This document shows positions 47,858 to 55,937 of a DNA stretch of 64,000 nucleotides, in pieces. The DNA lies in the NCBI RefSeq assembly GCF_001995215.1, contig NZ_MUXN01000016.1, forward strand, positions 255,705 to 319,704. Direction: 5' to 3'. The first letter of the stretch is position 1. The number at the start of each line of letters is the position of its first letter. This stretch comes from Amycolatopsis azurea DSM 43854 (lineage in GTDB: Bacteria > Actinomycetota > Actinomycetes > Mycobacteriales > Pseudonocardiaceae). The notes below the pieces were generated by a model. The model made no database searches, had not been told where the DNA came from, and worked only from the letters and a program-made list of their open reading frames with translations. The position numbers were made by a program, and so were the translations under genes.

Positions 47858-47911
47858 AGGGGTCGTGAGTGCTAAAGAGCGTTCTAACCCTCTTTAGAAC
47901 TCACGACCCCT
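47858..47911. repeat. Hairpin of the TCGTGAGTG...GTTCTAAC family, copy 3
   Basis: A 13-bp outer stem (47858-47870 with 47899-47911, AGGGGTCGTGAGT) is followed after one mismatch by CTAAAGA/TCTTTAG around a loop containing GTTCTAAC. Ends and loop core match the hairpins at 40580 and 40796, while the middle stem is different but still pairs. Confidence 0.8.
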
Positions 47912-47988
47912 ATCAAGATTCGGGCATATCGACATCAAACGGTTATTCAGTCTTCGAGAACTGTCCCTTGTGGACACCGGTGTAGAGG

Positions 47989-50985
47989 TCAGGTTTCTCT
48001 GGGACGCCAGAGCGCCAGCTGTTCCCGGATCTTCGCCGTCTCCGGATGCCGTTCGCCCCGGACCTCGACGGAGTCCTCCAGGAGCAACGCCCACTCCGAA
48101 AGCGCTTCGGTGATCTGACCGGCTTCGGCGCGAGCCAGTGCCTGCCCGAATCGGAGATCGAGGACGTCGGGATGCCTGTCGTTCAGCCGTTCCCGGGCTT
48201 CGGTCAGCAGCTGTTCGTACTCCTGTACCGCCGGAGGAGCGCCCTCGGTCAGTGCGCTCCAGAAGGCGATGTTGTGCCGGATGTGCATGACGATCACGTC
48301 GTCGCCCAACGCGTTCTTCGCTCGTGGCAACAGTTCTCGGCTGAGACGCAGGGATTCCGCCCCGTCGCCGGTCTTGCCGGTCGCGACTGCGAGCAGGTGC
48401 CGGGCGTGCAGGGTCTCGCGGTGGCTCGGGCCCAGCGCGCCGGTCGCGTCCCGGACCAGGGCTTCGAACGCGGCCCGGGAATCCTCCGGGCGATCCAGTT
48501 CGCCGAGCAGATGACCGATGTTGTTGCGAATGCTCAGGACGTCCTCGTCGCCCGCGCCCAAGGTGTCGACGGCGATCGGTGACAGAACCTCGAACAGCGC
48601 GAGCGCTCCGGCCAGGTCGCCCGCTTTGCCCGTCCAAGTCGCATGCCGGGCCTTGCAGCGCAAAGTGATCCGGTGTGTCTCCCCGAGCGCCCGCTCCGAC
48701 CGCCGGGCCCACATCGCCCACGTCTCCCGGTTCTCCACCGGGATCCCGGACGCCCGCCGCTCGATGGAAGCGAGCGCGTCCTCGTGCAGGCCCGCGAGCC
48801 ACAGGAACTCGGCTTCGTTGATGGCCGCGTAAGCCTGTTCCGGTGTCGGTTCCTCGTCTCCGGAGGCCGGTTCGATGTCCGCCATCGCCGCCGCCAGCTG
48901 GGTCGGCAGCGGCTGGATCCCACCGGTATAGGGGCCGATCCACAGGACGGTTTCGGTCGGCAGTCCCGCTTGCGCCCGGCGGACGTCATCGCCCAGCACC
49001 GCCAGCTCGTCCCGGACCCGCACCGTCCGGTCCGGGCCGCCGCTCTCGGCGCTCGCCTTGGTCAGGACCGAGATCGGGATCGGGCCGTGCGGCGCCGTGA
49101 ACCGGAGCAGGTCCAGCAGGATCGCCTGTGCCGGCCGGGGTGACGCGATCGAGCCGGTGTCCTCGTCGGCCTCCTCCTCCGGCCACCTCTCCTCTTGGCT
49201 CACGCTGATGAAAGTGACGGTCGAGTCGCCGAGCCGGATCACGTCGCGATGACCCAGTTCGATGGTCCGCACCCGTTCCCCGTTGACGACGGTGCCGTTG
49301 GCCGAGTCGAGGTCGGTCAGCCACGCGCTCTCGCCGTCCCAGCGGATTTTGCAGTGCATCCGGGACACGCGCGAATCCGCGACGCGGATGCCTGCCTGGC
49401 GGCTGCGCCCGAGGACGGTCAGCCCGAAGGACAGTTCGTGATTGACCACGGTCTGTCCCGGGACGTCGACGATCAGCGTGGCGGGAGTGATCGTCGGCGA
49501 CGTCACCGAACCGGTGTCGCGGTCGGGCCGGGTTCCGGGCACGTTCGTCCGAGGGTCTTCCGTCGGACGAGGCATGGGCTCCCAGGCCTCCTCTTGCGCG
49601 GGCCGTGGGTAGGCGGTGACCGAAGGATCCGGCTTCGGGACATCGATCGTCCGGATCAGGCGCACCACGGTCGCGGACGGAAGGTTCTTCGGGTTCCGCG
49701 TCGCCACCACCGTCTTCACCCACGGCAGGTCCGGGTCGGTGGAGAGGCTGTTCAGGAAGCCGACCAGGCGCGAGGCGACGGCGGGGTGGAGTTCGTCGAG
49801 CCCGTCCAGGGCGATCCGCACCGGACTGTTCGTCCACTGTGGAGTGATCGTCCTCAAGGGGCCGAGGATCGCCAGATCGAAAGCGCTTGCGCCGTTCCGC
49901 GCGCCGTCGTCGAGGGTGTTCAGGAACGTCTCGCCGGACTCGGCGAACCACGGGACCGTGTGCCGCAGCTGGCGGGCCAGTTCCCGGGCGAGCTGTTCCG
50001 CGGTCTGCCCGCGGGTGGCGAACAGCACGGCGTGCAGGAAGTCCGGTGGCACATAGGATCCGGCCACCGACGGCCGGGCGAGCGCGGCCAGCGTCGCCGA
50101 TTTCCCGGCACCGGCCTCCCCGGCGATCGCGACCAGGCGGGCGCCGGTGAGCAGATGTCCGACGGTCTCGCCGAGTTCCGGGTTCTGCCGGTAATCCGCG
50201 GTCAGCCGTTCGATGTCCGGCGCCGCGGGGTTGCCTGCCAGCGGCGAACGACGCCACGCGGGCGAGGAGTTGAGCGCGAGCCACAGGCCTTGATCGGCTC
50301 CGATGATCTCGCGGGTGCCGTCGAAGCCGAGGTGGACGGCGGTCTGCGCCGGGCACAACCCGGTGATGACCCGTTTGAGATCCGCGCAGCGGACGTGCTC
50401 GCCGAAACTCGTGTGCCCCGACCGCAGCACGGTGACCAGCGAGCGGCTGAAGCAGCCGTTGGCGGCGACCCGGTCGTCGGACGCGGTGAGCAGGTCGAAC
50501 CGCCTGCCCGCCTCGCCGACGATCCGCAGCCAGCGCCTGCCCGCTTGAAGCGCGCCGATCCCCGCGTGGCAGGTGTCGAGCAGGACGACCAGACCGTCGA
50601 GCGTCGAATAGCGGCCGAGCAGTTCCTTGATCCGTTGGGCGAACAGGAACGACCTCCTGCTGTCCACCGGCAGGCTGGTTTCCTTGGTGAGGAAGTAGAA
50701 ATCGTCGTCGGCGTATTCGCCGTGCCCGACGAGCGACAGGAAAAGCGTCGCCTCGTCCTCCGAAGCGCGTTCGAACGCCTCCACCAGCGCTTCGTCGAGT
50801 TCGACCATCGTCGGGTCGACGAGCAGGCCGCGGCCGTCCGCGAGCGCGGGGACACAGCCGCCGATGCCGGGATCCAGCAGAGCCGTCGAAACGTCGTGGC
50901 CGACGTCGGGAAGGAACGAAAGCAGGTTCAGCGAATCGCATTGCGACGCGACGACCAACGACCTCCGCTCTCCCACGGAGATCAC
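47989..50985 (-). CDS. Caspase-like / STAND NTPase / FHA / TPR protein
   Basis: The 998-residue protein has four parts. Residues 1 to about 245 form a caspase-like (C14) domain with catalytic pair H88 (LVGHGEY) and C139 (LLDTCHAG). About 255-450 form a STAND/NACHT-like NTPase with Walker A GEAGAGKS (289-296) and Walker B IALDGLDE (391-398). About 503-595 form an FHA domain (GRS 526-528, SRMH 541-544, NGT 563-565). About 720-998 form TPR-like helical repeats. Two DTGSVTSP-like motifs flank the FHA domain. The layout resembles NTP-dependent conflict and cell-death systems of multicellular bacteria. It is divergent, 50 nt, from an alpha/beta-hydrolase gene. The trigger is unknown. Confidence 0.8.
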   Translation of the reverse strand: MISVGERRSLVVASQCDSLNLLSFLPDVGHDVSTALLDPGIGGCVPALADGRGLLVDPTMVELDEALVEAFERASEDEATLFLSLVGHGEYADDDFYFLTKETSLPVDSRRSFLFAQRIKELLGRYSTLDGLVVLLDTCHAGIGALQAGRRWLRIVGEAGRRFDLLTASDDRVAANGCFSRSLVTVLRSGHTSFGEHVRCADLKRVITGLCPAQTAVHLGFDGTREIIGADQGLWLALNSSPAWRRSPLAGNPAAPDIERLTADYRQNPELGETVGHLLTGARLVAIAGEAGAGKSATLAALARPSVAGSYVPPDFLHAVLFATRGQTAEQLARELARQLRHTVPWFAESGETFLNTLDDGARNGASAFDLAILGPLRTITPQWTNSPVRIALDGLDELHPAVASRLVGFLNSLSTDPDLPWVKTVVATRNPKNLPSATVVRLIRTIDVPKPDPSVTAYPRPAQEEAWEPMPRPTEDPRTNVPGTRPDRDTGSVTSPTITPATLIVDVPGQTVVNHELSFGLTVLGRSRQAGIRVADSRVSRMHCKIRWDGESAWLTDLDSANGTVVNGERVRTIELGHRDVIRLGDSTVTFISVSQEERWPEEEADEDTGSIASPRPAQAILLDLLRFTAPHGPIPISVLTKASAESGGPDRTVRVRDELAVLGDDVRRAQAGLPTETVLWIGPYTGGIQPLPTQLAAAMADIEPASGDEEPTPEQAYAAINEAEFLWLAGLHEDALASIERRASGIPVENRETWAMWARRSERALGETHRITLRCKARHATWTGKAGDLAGALALFEVLSPIAVDTLGAGDEDVLSIRNNIGHLLGELDRPEDSRAAFEALVRDATGALGPSHRETLHARHLLAVATGKTGDGAESLRLSRELLPRAKNALGDDVIVMHIRHNIAFWSALTEGAPPAVQEYEQLLTEARERLNDRHPDVLDLRFGQALARAEAGQITEALSEWALLLEDSVEVRGERHPETAKIREQLALWRPRET

Positions 50986-51022
50986 TTTGTCTCATCGGCG
51001 GTGCACCGGCAAGCGTTTCGGC

Positions 51023-51028
51023 GATACT
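51023..51028 (+). promoter_or_regulatory. Possible leaderless -10 box (GATACT)
   Basis: GATACT ends 7 nt before the ATG at 51036 of the hydrolase gene. The divergent caspase-like gene starts at 50985, so the two promoters share at most 50 nt. Confidence 0.4.
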
Positions 51029-51035
51029 GTGCGCC

Positions 51036-51956
51036 ATGGCCCGGATCGTCCTCGTGCACGGCATCGCCCAGGAACAGAAGTCCGCGGACACCCTCGAGGC
51101 GGAATGGCTGCCGAGCCTGGCGGGCGGGGTCCGGCTCGTCGGCGATCCCGCGCTGGCCGACGCCCTGTGGCGCGATTCCCGCCCCGGTGACGCGCGGATG
51201 GCCTTCTACGGTGACCTTTTCCTCCGCGACGGCCAGCAAGGCGGTGCGGACGAACTCACCGAGGACGAATGGAAACTCGCCGAGGCGCTGGCGGGGGAGT
51301 GGCTGCGGAACGCGGCCCTCCGGTCGTCCAGGGAAAGCGATCGGGACCGGGCGCGAACCGACCTGGACCGCCTCGGCGGGTCTTCCGACGAGTACCAAGG
51401 CGTCCGCGCGGCCGCCCGTCCGGTGCTGAACGCGCTGATGCGGCTTCGGCCGTTCGCGAGGCTCGGGGTGGCGTTCGCCGAACGCGTGGTGGTCAAGGCA
51501 CTCAAACAGGTGACGCTGTACCTCACCGACGAGACGATCCGGAAACAGGTGCAGGACCGCGTCGCCGAGCACATCGGCCCCGACACCGAAGCGATCATCG
51601 GGCACTCGCTCGGCTCCGTCGTCGCTTACGAAGCCGCCCATCTGCACGGCCGTCCGCTGCCGTTGCTGCTCACCCTGGGTTCGCCGCTGGGCCTGCGCAC
51701 GGTGGTCTACGAACGGACCCGTCCGCAACCGCCGTCCGTGCCGCCCGGCGTCGCGCGCTGGGTGAACCTGGCCGACCGGGACGATCTCGTCGCCGCGAAG
51801 CCGGACCTCGGCCCGCTGTTCCCCGGCGCCGACGGCGTCCTGGACAGCGGCTACACCGTCGACAACGGGGCGAAACCGCACGAGGCGACGTTCTACCTCG
51901 CCAAGCGCCGGACCGGCGAGGTCCTCTCCGCCGCGTTGTCCCGGCCCGGCCGTTAA
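51036..51956 (+). CDS. Alpha/beta-hydrolase (PGAP1/lipase-like), partner of the caspase-like gene
   Basis: The 306-residue protein has the oxyanion segment IVLVHGIAQEQKSADT at its start and the nucleophile elbow G189-H-S191-L-G193 (IIGHSLGSVVAYE). The acid may be one of the Asp residues in NLADRDDLV, with a later His. A helical insertion (about residues 70-170) separates the two halves. No signal peptide, so it should act in the cytoplasm or at the inner membrane face, on a lipid or ester I cannot name. Hydrolases of this type are reported next to caspase/STAND genes, which suggests a shared system. Confidence 0.75.
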   Translation: MARIVLVHGIAQEQKSADTLEAEWLPSLAGGVRLVGDPALADALWRDSRPGDARMAFYGDLFLRDGQQGGADELTEDEWKLAEALAGEWLRNAALRSSRESDRDRARTDLDRLGGSSDEYQGVRAAARPVLNALMRLRPFARLGVAFAERVVVKALKQVTLYLTDETIRKQVQDRVAEHIGPDTEAIIGHSLGSVVAYEAAHLHGRPLPLLLTLGSPLGLRTVVYERTRPQPPSVPPGVARWVNLADRDDLVAAKPDLGPLFPGADGVLDSGYTVDNGAKPHEATFYLAKRRTGEVLSAALSRPGR

Positions 51957-52016
51957 CCTGCGCCCGGCAGGCGTAACGCGGCGGTTTCCGCAGTGACGAC
52001 GGATGGAAACAGCCTC

Positions 52017-52050
52017 CCTCGAAGCTCACCGGTGAGGTGATCTTCGAGGG
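52017..52050 (+). promoter_or_regulatory. Leader hairpin before gpgS
   Basis: CCCTCGAAG (52017-52025) pairs with CTTCGAGGG (52042-52050), and the palindrome CTCACCGGTGAG lies inside. The ribosome-binding site AGAGGAAG (52053-52060) begins just after the stem. It may be the end of the upstream transcript or a translational control element. Confidence 0.45.
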
Positions 52051-52062
52051 AAAGAGGAAGCC

Positions 52063-53067
52063 ATGCGGGTATCGGCGGAGGTCGGCACGTGGCTCGCCCG
52101 GCGCAGCAGCCGGGCGGGCGACTGGTGGGCGGCGGAGCTGGTCGCGGCAAAACGCGGGACGCGGGTCTCGGTGGTGATCCCGGCCCGCGACGAAGAGGAG
52201 ACCGTCGGCGCGATCGTCGGCACCATCCGGCGCGAACTCGTCGAACGCTTTCCCCTGGTGGACGAGATCCTGGTGGTGGACAGTCATTCCACCGACGCCA
52301 CCGCCGAGGCCGCCAGGGCTGCCGGGGCGGATGTCGTCGCGCAGGACAAGGTGTTCCCGCAGCTGGAAAGCCTGCCAGGCAAGGGGGAAGCGCTGTGGAA
52401 GGGCGTCGCGGAAACCACCGGTGACCTCGTCGTCTTCGTCGACGGCGATCTCCGCGACTTCACCGCCGACTACGTGACCGGTCTGCTGGGTCCGCTGCTG
52501 ACCGACCCGTCGATCGCCTACGTCAAGGGCTTCTACCACCGTCCGCTCGTCGGCGGAGCGGGTACCGAACCCGACGGCGGCGGCCGGGTCACCGAACTCG
52601 TCGCCCGTCCGCTGCTCAACATGTACTGGCCGGAACTCGCCGGGTTCGTCCAGCCGCTCGCCGGTGAATACGCCGGGCGACGGGAAGTGCTCGAAGGCAT
52701 CCCGTTCGTCACCCATTACGGCGTCGAGGTCGGGCATCTCATCGACCTGCTCGACCTGCACGGGCTCGACGCGCTCGCGCAGGTCGACCTCGGTCATCGG
52801 ACACACCGCCACCAGGGCACCCAGGCCCTCGGCCGGATGGCCGCGCAGATCATGCTGACGCTGATGGACCGGCTGGAGCGAAGCGGCCGCGTGATCTCCG
52901 CGGCGCCTCCGTCGACGGCACTCGCACAGTTCCGGCGTGGCGCGGGGGAGGCGGTCGAGCGGGAACTCGTGCTGACTGACGTGGGCCTCGCACAGCGGCC
53001 GCCGCTGGAGAGTCTCCCGCCGGAGATCCGGCCGGCGAACTCATCCTTGTTGCGCAGGACCGCTTAG
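52063..53067 (+). CDS. gpgS: Glucosyl-3-phosphoglycerate synthase
   Basis: It transfers glucose from UDP-glucose to 3-phosphoglycerate, the first step to methylglucose lipopolysaccharide or glucosylglycerate. The 334-residue GT81 protein has SVVIPARDEEETVGAIV, the metal-binding VFVDGDLRDF (DxD-like), and the conserved QPLAGEYAGRREVLEGIPFVTHYGVEVG-type acceptor region. ATG 52063 has AGAGGAAG upstream. Its 3' end overlaps the convergent hydroxylase gene by 27 nt. Confidence 0.9.
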   Translation: MRVSAEVGTWLARRSSRAGDWWAAELVAAKRGTRVSVVIPARDEEETVGAIVGTIRRELVERFPLVDEILVVDSHSTDATAEAARAAGADVVAQDKVFPQLESLPGKGEALWKGVAETTGDLVVFVDGDLRDFTADYVTGLLGPLLTDPSIAYVKGFYHRPLVGGAGTEPDGGGRVTELVARPLLNMYWPELAGFVQPLAGEYAGRREVLEGIPFVTHYGVEVGHLIDLLDLHGLDALAQVDLGHRTHRHQGTQALGRMAAQIMLTLMDRLERSGRVISAAPPSTALAQFRRGAGEAVERELVLTDVGLAQRPPLESLPPEIRPANSSLLRRTA

Positions 53068-53925
53068 GCTCAGTTCTTTCGCGGGCTGCCAGCCCGGCGG
53101 TCCGAACACGTACCCGAGTTTGTCCCGCCACGACCTGGCCGCGCGGACGTCGCGCAGGATCGAGCCGTATTCGTGGAAGCCGACCTTGAGCAGGTTGTGG
53201 GACTCGACGTTCTTGGTCAGCCCGTAGGTCGGCCGCTTGCCCTCGGGCACGAAGCTGCGGAACATTCGGTCCCAGATGATCAGGATGCCGCCGTAGTTCG
53301 CGTCCAGGTACTCCTGGTCGCTGCCGTGGTGCACACGATGATGTGACGGGGTGTTGAACACGTACTCGAACCAGCGCGGCAGCTTCCGGATCTTCTCGGT
53401 GTGCACGAAGAACTGGTAGACGAGGTCGATCGACAGGCCGGTGAGGATCATCCACGGCGGGATGCCGGCGAAGGCGAGGATCGACCAGAACGGCAGCTGG
53501 AAGTACGGGGTCCACTTCTGCCGCAGCGCCGTCGAGAAGTTGTAGTGCTCGCTCGAATGGTGGACCTGGTGGCCCGCCCACATGATCCGGACGCGGTGAC
53601 TCGCCCGGTGGTAGGCGTAGAAGACGATCTCCTGGCCCAGCAGCATCAAAACCCAGGTCCACCAGTCGTGCGGGCTGAACTTCACCGGCGCCAGTTCGTA
53701 GAGCGCGGCGAACACGAACAGCATGGCGACGCGGAAGACGCCGTTGATCACCACCGCCACCGCGCCCATGGACATGCTGGTCCGGGTGTCCTTGACGCTG
53801 TAGCCGATGACGTTGTCGTCGTGGCCCAGCACGTGCAGCGCGAGGATCTCGATCGCGACGAACAGCAGGAACACCGGCGTCGCCATCAGCACCGGGTCAC
53901 TCAGATGGGCAAGTAAATCCGCCAC
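53041..53925 (-). CDS. Membrane fatty-acid hydroxylase / sterol desaturase family di-iron enzyme
   Basis: The 294-residue protein has four or five membrane helices and the histidine boxes that hold the di-iron centre: HRASH (in YHRASHRVRI), HQVHH and HHRVHH. It probably hydroxylates or desaturates a lipid chain. GTG 53925 is chosen because AGGGAG precedes it; the longer reading frame lacks a start signal. It is divergent from a TetR gene whose intergenic palindrome may control both. Confidence 0.85.
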   Translation of the reverse strand: MADLLAHLSDPVLMATPVFLLFVAIEILALHVLGHDDNVIGYSVKDTRTSMSMGAVAVVINGVFRVAMLFVFAALYELAPVKFSPHDWWTWVLMLLGQEIVFYAYHRASHRVRIMWAGHQVHHSSEHYNFSTALRQKWTPYFQLPFWSILAFAGIPPWMILTGLSIDLVYQFFVHTEKIRKLPRWFEYVFNTPSHHRVHHGSDQEYLDANYGGILIIWDRMFRSFVPEGKRPTYGLTKNVESHNLLKVGFHEYGSILRDVRAARSWRDKLGYVFGPPGWQPAKELSLSGPAQQG

Positions 53926-53971
53926 CGCATCTCTCCCTGTCTCGACCCCCGGTGATCTGACCTTCCGGTAA

Positions 53972-54002
53972 CTTACCCTAGGGTCATTTACCTCAGGGTA
54001 AG
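53972..54002. promoter_or_regulatory. Operator-like inverted repeat between hydroxylase and TetR genes
   Basis: CTTACCCT (53972-53979) and AGGGTAAG (53995-54002) are perfect inverted repeats. Inside, ACCCTAGGGT is itself palindromic. The right arm overlaps TAAGAT, the likely -10 box of the TetR gene, so binding would repress that gene and possibly the hydroxylase. Confidence 0.6.
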
Positions 54003-54004
54003 AT
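53999..54004 (+). promoter_or_regulatory. Predicted leaderless -10 box (TAAGAT)
   Basis: TAAGAT ends 7 nt before the GTG at 54012. Confidence 0.55.
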
Positions 54005-54011
54005 ATCCGCC

Positions 54012-54623
54012 GTGACAGAAGCAAGGGCCGTCGGCACGAAGGGGGTGCCCCGTGAAGAGCGGGAAACCCAGATCGTGCGCGCCGGGACGGAGGAGTTCGG
54101 CAAGAACGGGTACGCCGGGGCGTCGATGGTGGAGATCGCCCGCCGGGTCGGCGTCACGAAACCCTTGCTGTACCAATACTTCGGCTCGAAGGACGGGCTG
54201 TACCTCGCCTGCCTGCACCGGGCGGGGGACAGGCTGACCGAAGGGGTCGCCGAGACGATGGCGGAGGAGGGCGAACCGCCCGAGCGGATGCCGCTCGCGG
54301 TGCTCTCGGCCATTTTCGAGACGTTCGACAACGACCGGTACGCGTGGAAGCTGCTCCGCGACCCGACGGTGCCCTCGACCGGGGAGATCGCCGGGGTCGC
54401 GGTCGACTACCGCTACCGGCTCGACGGGTTCGCGCTGATCGGCGCCGCCCAGCTGATGCACTCGCGCGGACTGGACGACGAACGCGACATCGAGGCGATC
54501 GCCCAGGTCTGGACCGGAGTGGTCGATTCCCTGATCAGCTGGTGGATCGACCAGCCGGATCAGGACGCCGCGGCGATGACCGAACGTTGCTCACGGATCA
54601 TGCGGAATCTGTTCGGCTGGTGA
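54012..54623 (+). CDS. TetR-family regulator
   Basis: The 203-residue protein has an N-terminal TetR helix-turn-helix (about residues 14-60; SMVEIARRVGVTKPLLYQYFGSKDGLY) and a helical ligand-binding domain. Its divergent position next to the membrane hydroxylase, with an operator-like palindrome between them, suggests it controls that gene and itself in response to a lipid-like ligand (inference). It overlaps the convergent Nudix gene by 26 nt. Confidence 0.88.
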   Translation: MTEARAVGTKGVPREERETQIVRAGTEEFGKNGYAGASMVEIARRVGVTKPLLYQYFGSKDGLYLACLHRAGDRLTEGVAETMAEEGEPPERMPLAVLSAIFETFDNDRYAWKLLRDPTVPSTGEIAGVAVDYRYRLDGFALIGAAQLMHSRGLDDERDIEAIAQVWTGVVDSLISWWIDQPDQDAAAMTERCSRIMRNLFGW

Positions 54624-55143
54624 GCGCCGCTAACGCCGCCTCGCAGTCGGAGAAGGCGAGTGGCGGGCGATCGGTCAGCGGGAACCAGGCGTACCCGGAA
54701 TTCTCTTCCGACAGCACGATTTCCGTGTCCGGCGGGAGTTCACAGGTGAAGGCGAGTCCGATCGTCTTCAGTCCGGTTTCGCCGTAGACCGACGAATACG
54801 ATCCGGCGAATCGGAGGTTCCGGAGTTCGCAGCCGATTTCCTCGAGTCCTTCGCGGACGAGGTTCTCTTCGGCTGTCTCGGCTCCCGAGAGGAAGCCGCC
54901 GACGGTGTCCCAGCTGCCCTTCCGGGGCTCGTGTGCCCGGCGCAGCAACAGGATCCGGTCGCCGTCGAGGATGAGACCGACCGTTGTCGGCAGCGGGTTG
55001 TCGTATTTGGTGAAGCCGCAGGCGGGGCACTCGGCGTGGGTGTCTTCGCCTTCGCCTTCGAGCCTTGTCCGGTCGCCGCAGCGGGGGCAGAACGTCCAGT
55101 CCTTCACCGGCCGGAGTTTATCGGCCGGTGAAGGACTGGACAT
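54598..55143 (-). CDS. Nudix hydrolase with zinc ribbon
   Basis: The 181-residue protein has an N-terminal zinc ribbon (CPRC and CPAC pairs, about residues 19-41) and a Nudix box GGFLSGAETAEENLVREGLE-EIG matching Gx5Ex7REUxEExGU. The ribbon-plus-Nudix layout recalls NADH pyrophosphatase-like enzymes, but the C-terminal NudC signature was not clearly seen. ATG 55143 is tentative: GTG 55107 (VKDWTFCPRCG) is also possible and neither has a clear ribosome-binding site. A long hairpin covers this start region. Confidence 0.8.
   Translation of the reverse strand: MSSPSPADKLRPVKDWTFCPRCGDRTRLEGEGEDTHAECPACGFTKYDNPLPTTVGLILDGDRILLLRRAHEPRKGSWDTVGGFLSGAETAEENLVREGLEEIGCELRNLRFAGSYSSVYGETGLKTIGLAFTCELPPDTEIVLSEENSGYAWFPLTDRPPLAFSDCEAALAALTSRTDSA
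55094..55141. repeat. Perfect 20-bp-arm hairpin over the Nudix gene start
   Basis: Arms 55094-55113 and 55122-55141 (GTCCAGTCCTTCACCGGCCG and complement) enclose an 8-nt loop. It spans the first codons of the longer Nudix frame and includes the alternative GTG. It may be a terminator for the upstream lectin gene on the same strand or a translation-controlling structure. Confidence 0.75.
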
Positions 55144-55153
55144 CAGGCCTGGA

Positions 55154-55765
55154 TCAGAACCACCACTGGTTCTTGGCGCCCGCCACGAAGTCCCACAGTT
55201 GCACGACGCCGCCATCACGGCCGGCAGTGTTGAGGTCGGAGTCGAGGTAGCGGCCGTTGCGCACGTTCTGCAGGCGCAGGAAGCCCTCGGGGTTCTCGGT
55301 CACCGAGAACCACTGGTTCGACGCGGCCGCGATGTAGTCCCAGAGCTGGATCTTGGTGCCGTTGCTGTCGATCGTGCCGAGGTCGGCGTCCAGGTATCGT
55401 CCGCTCCAGACGTTCTGGAAGCGGTAGTGCCCCTCGGGGATCTGCGTGATGTACCAGGCCTGGTTGGCCGGCACGGAGCCGTCCGGGTTGACGATGCAGG
55501 TCCACAGCTGGACCCTGGTGCCGTTTCCGTCGATGGTGCCCAGATCCGCGTCCAGGCAACGGCTTTCGTCCGAGGCCGGGCCGAGGAGATACGCCTGCTG
55601 TTCCGCGGCGACTCGCGCACCGCTCGTACCGTTGATCTTGGCGGGCCGCAGCGACAGCTGGCCGAGGTTGACGTGTTCGTCCGCCTGCGCGGCGGGCGCG
55701 CCGAACAGCGCCGAGAATCCGGCGAGGACGGTCATGGACACGAGGAATCGTTTGAGATTACGCAA
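55154..55765 (-). CDS. Secreted ricin-type beta-trefoil lectin
   Basis: The 203-residue protein has a Sec signal (about residues 1-29, ending AAQADE) and a beta-trefoil domain (about 55-203). The three lobes carry the repeated RYLDADLGTIDSNGT-type and QLW/NQW (QxW) signatures. It has no catalytic module and probably binds sugars on polysaccharide or cell surfaces. TTG 55765 is chosen because GGGGAG lies 5 nt upstream and the signal starts there. Confidence 0.82.
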   Translation of the reverse strand: MRNLKRFLVSMTVLAGFSALFGAPAAQADEHVNLGQLSLRPAKINGTSGARVAAEQQAYLLGPASDESRCLDADLGTIDGNGTRVQLWTCIVNPDGSVPANQAWYITQIPEGHYRFQNVWSGRYLDADLGTIDSNGTKIQLWDYIAAASNQWFSVTENPEGFLRLQNVRNGRYLDSDLNTAGRDGGVVQLWDFVAGAKNQWWF

Positions 55766-55881
55766 TTTCTCTCCCCAGATCACCGCAGGCGTCTCCACTG
55801 GGCCCCGACCCGGACGACCTGCTTACCATGATCTTGCCGGTACGCTGACGCCGCGTCAATGAGGTTGTTTCCCACGAAAAC

Positions 55882-55914
55882 GCCACCCCGTCGGGAAATC
55901 CCGGACGGGGTGGC
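55882..55914 (-). terminator. Second terminator hairpin after the sugar dehydrogenase gene
   Basis: GCCACCCCGT and ACGGGGTGGC pair with a small bulge inside. On the minus strand the stem is followed by GTTTTCG, a short T-run. Confidence 0.6.
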
Positions 55915-55937
55915 GCCTCTCCAGTTCACACTGGATA

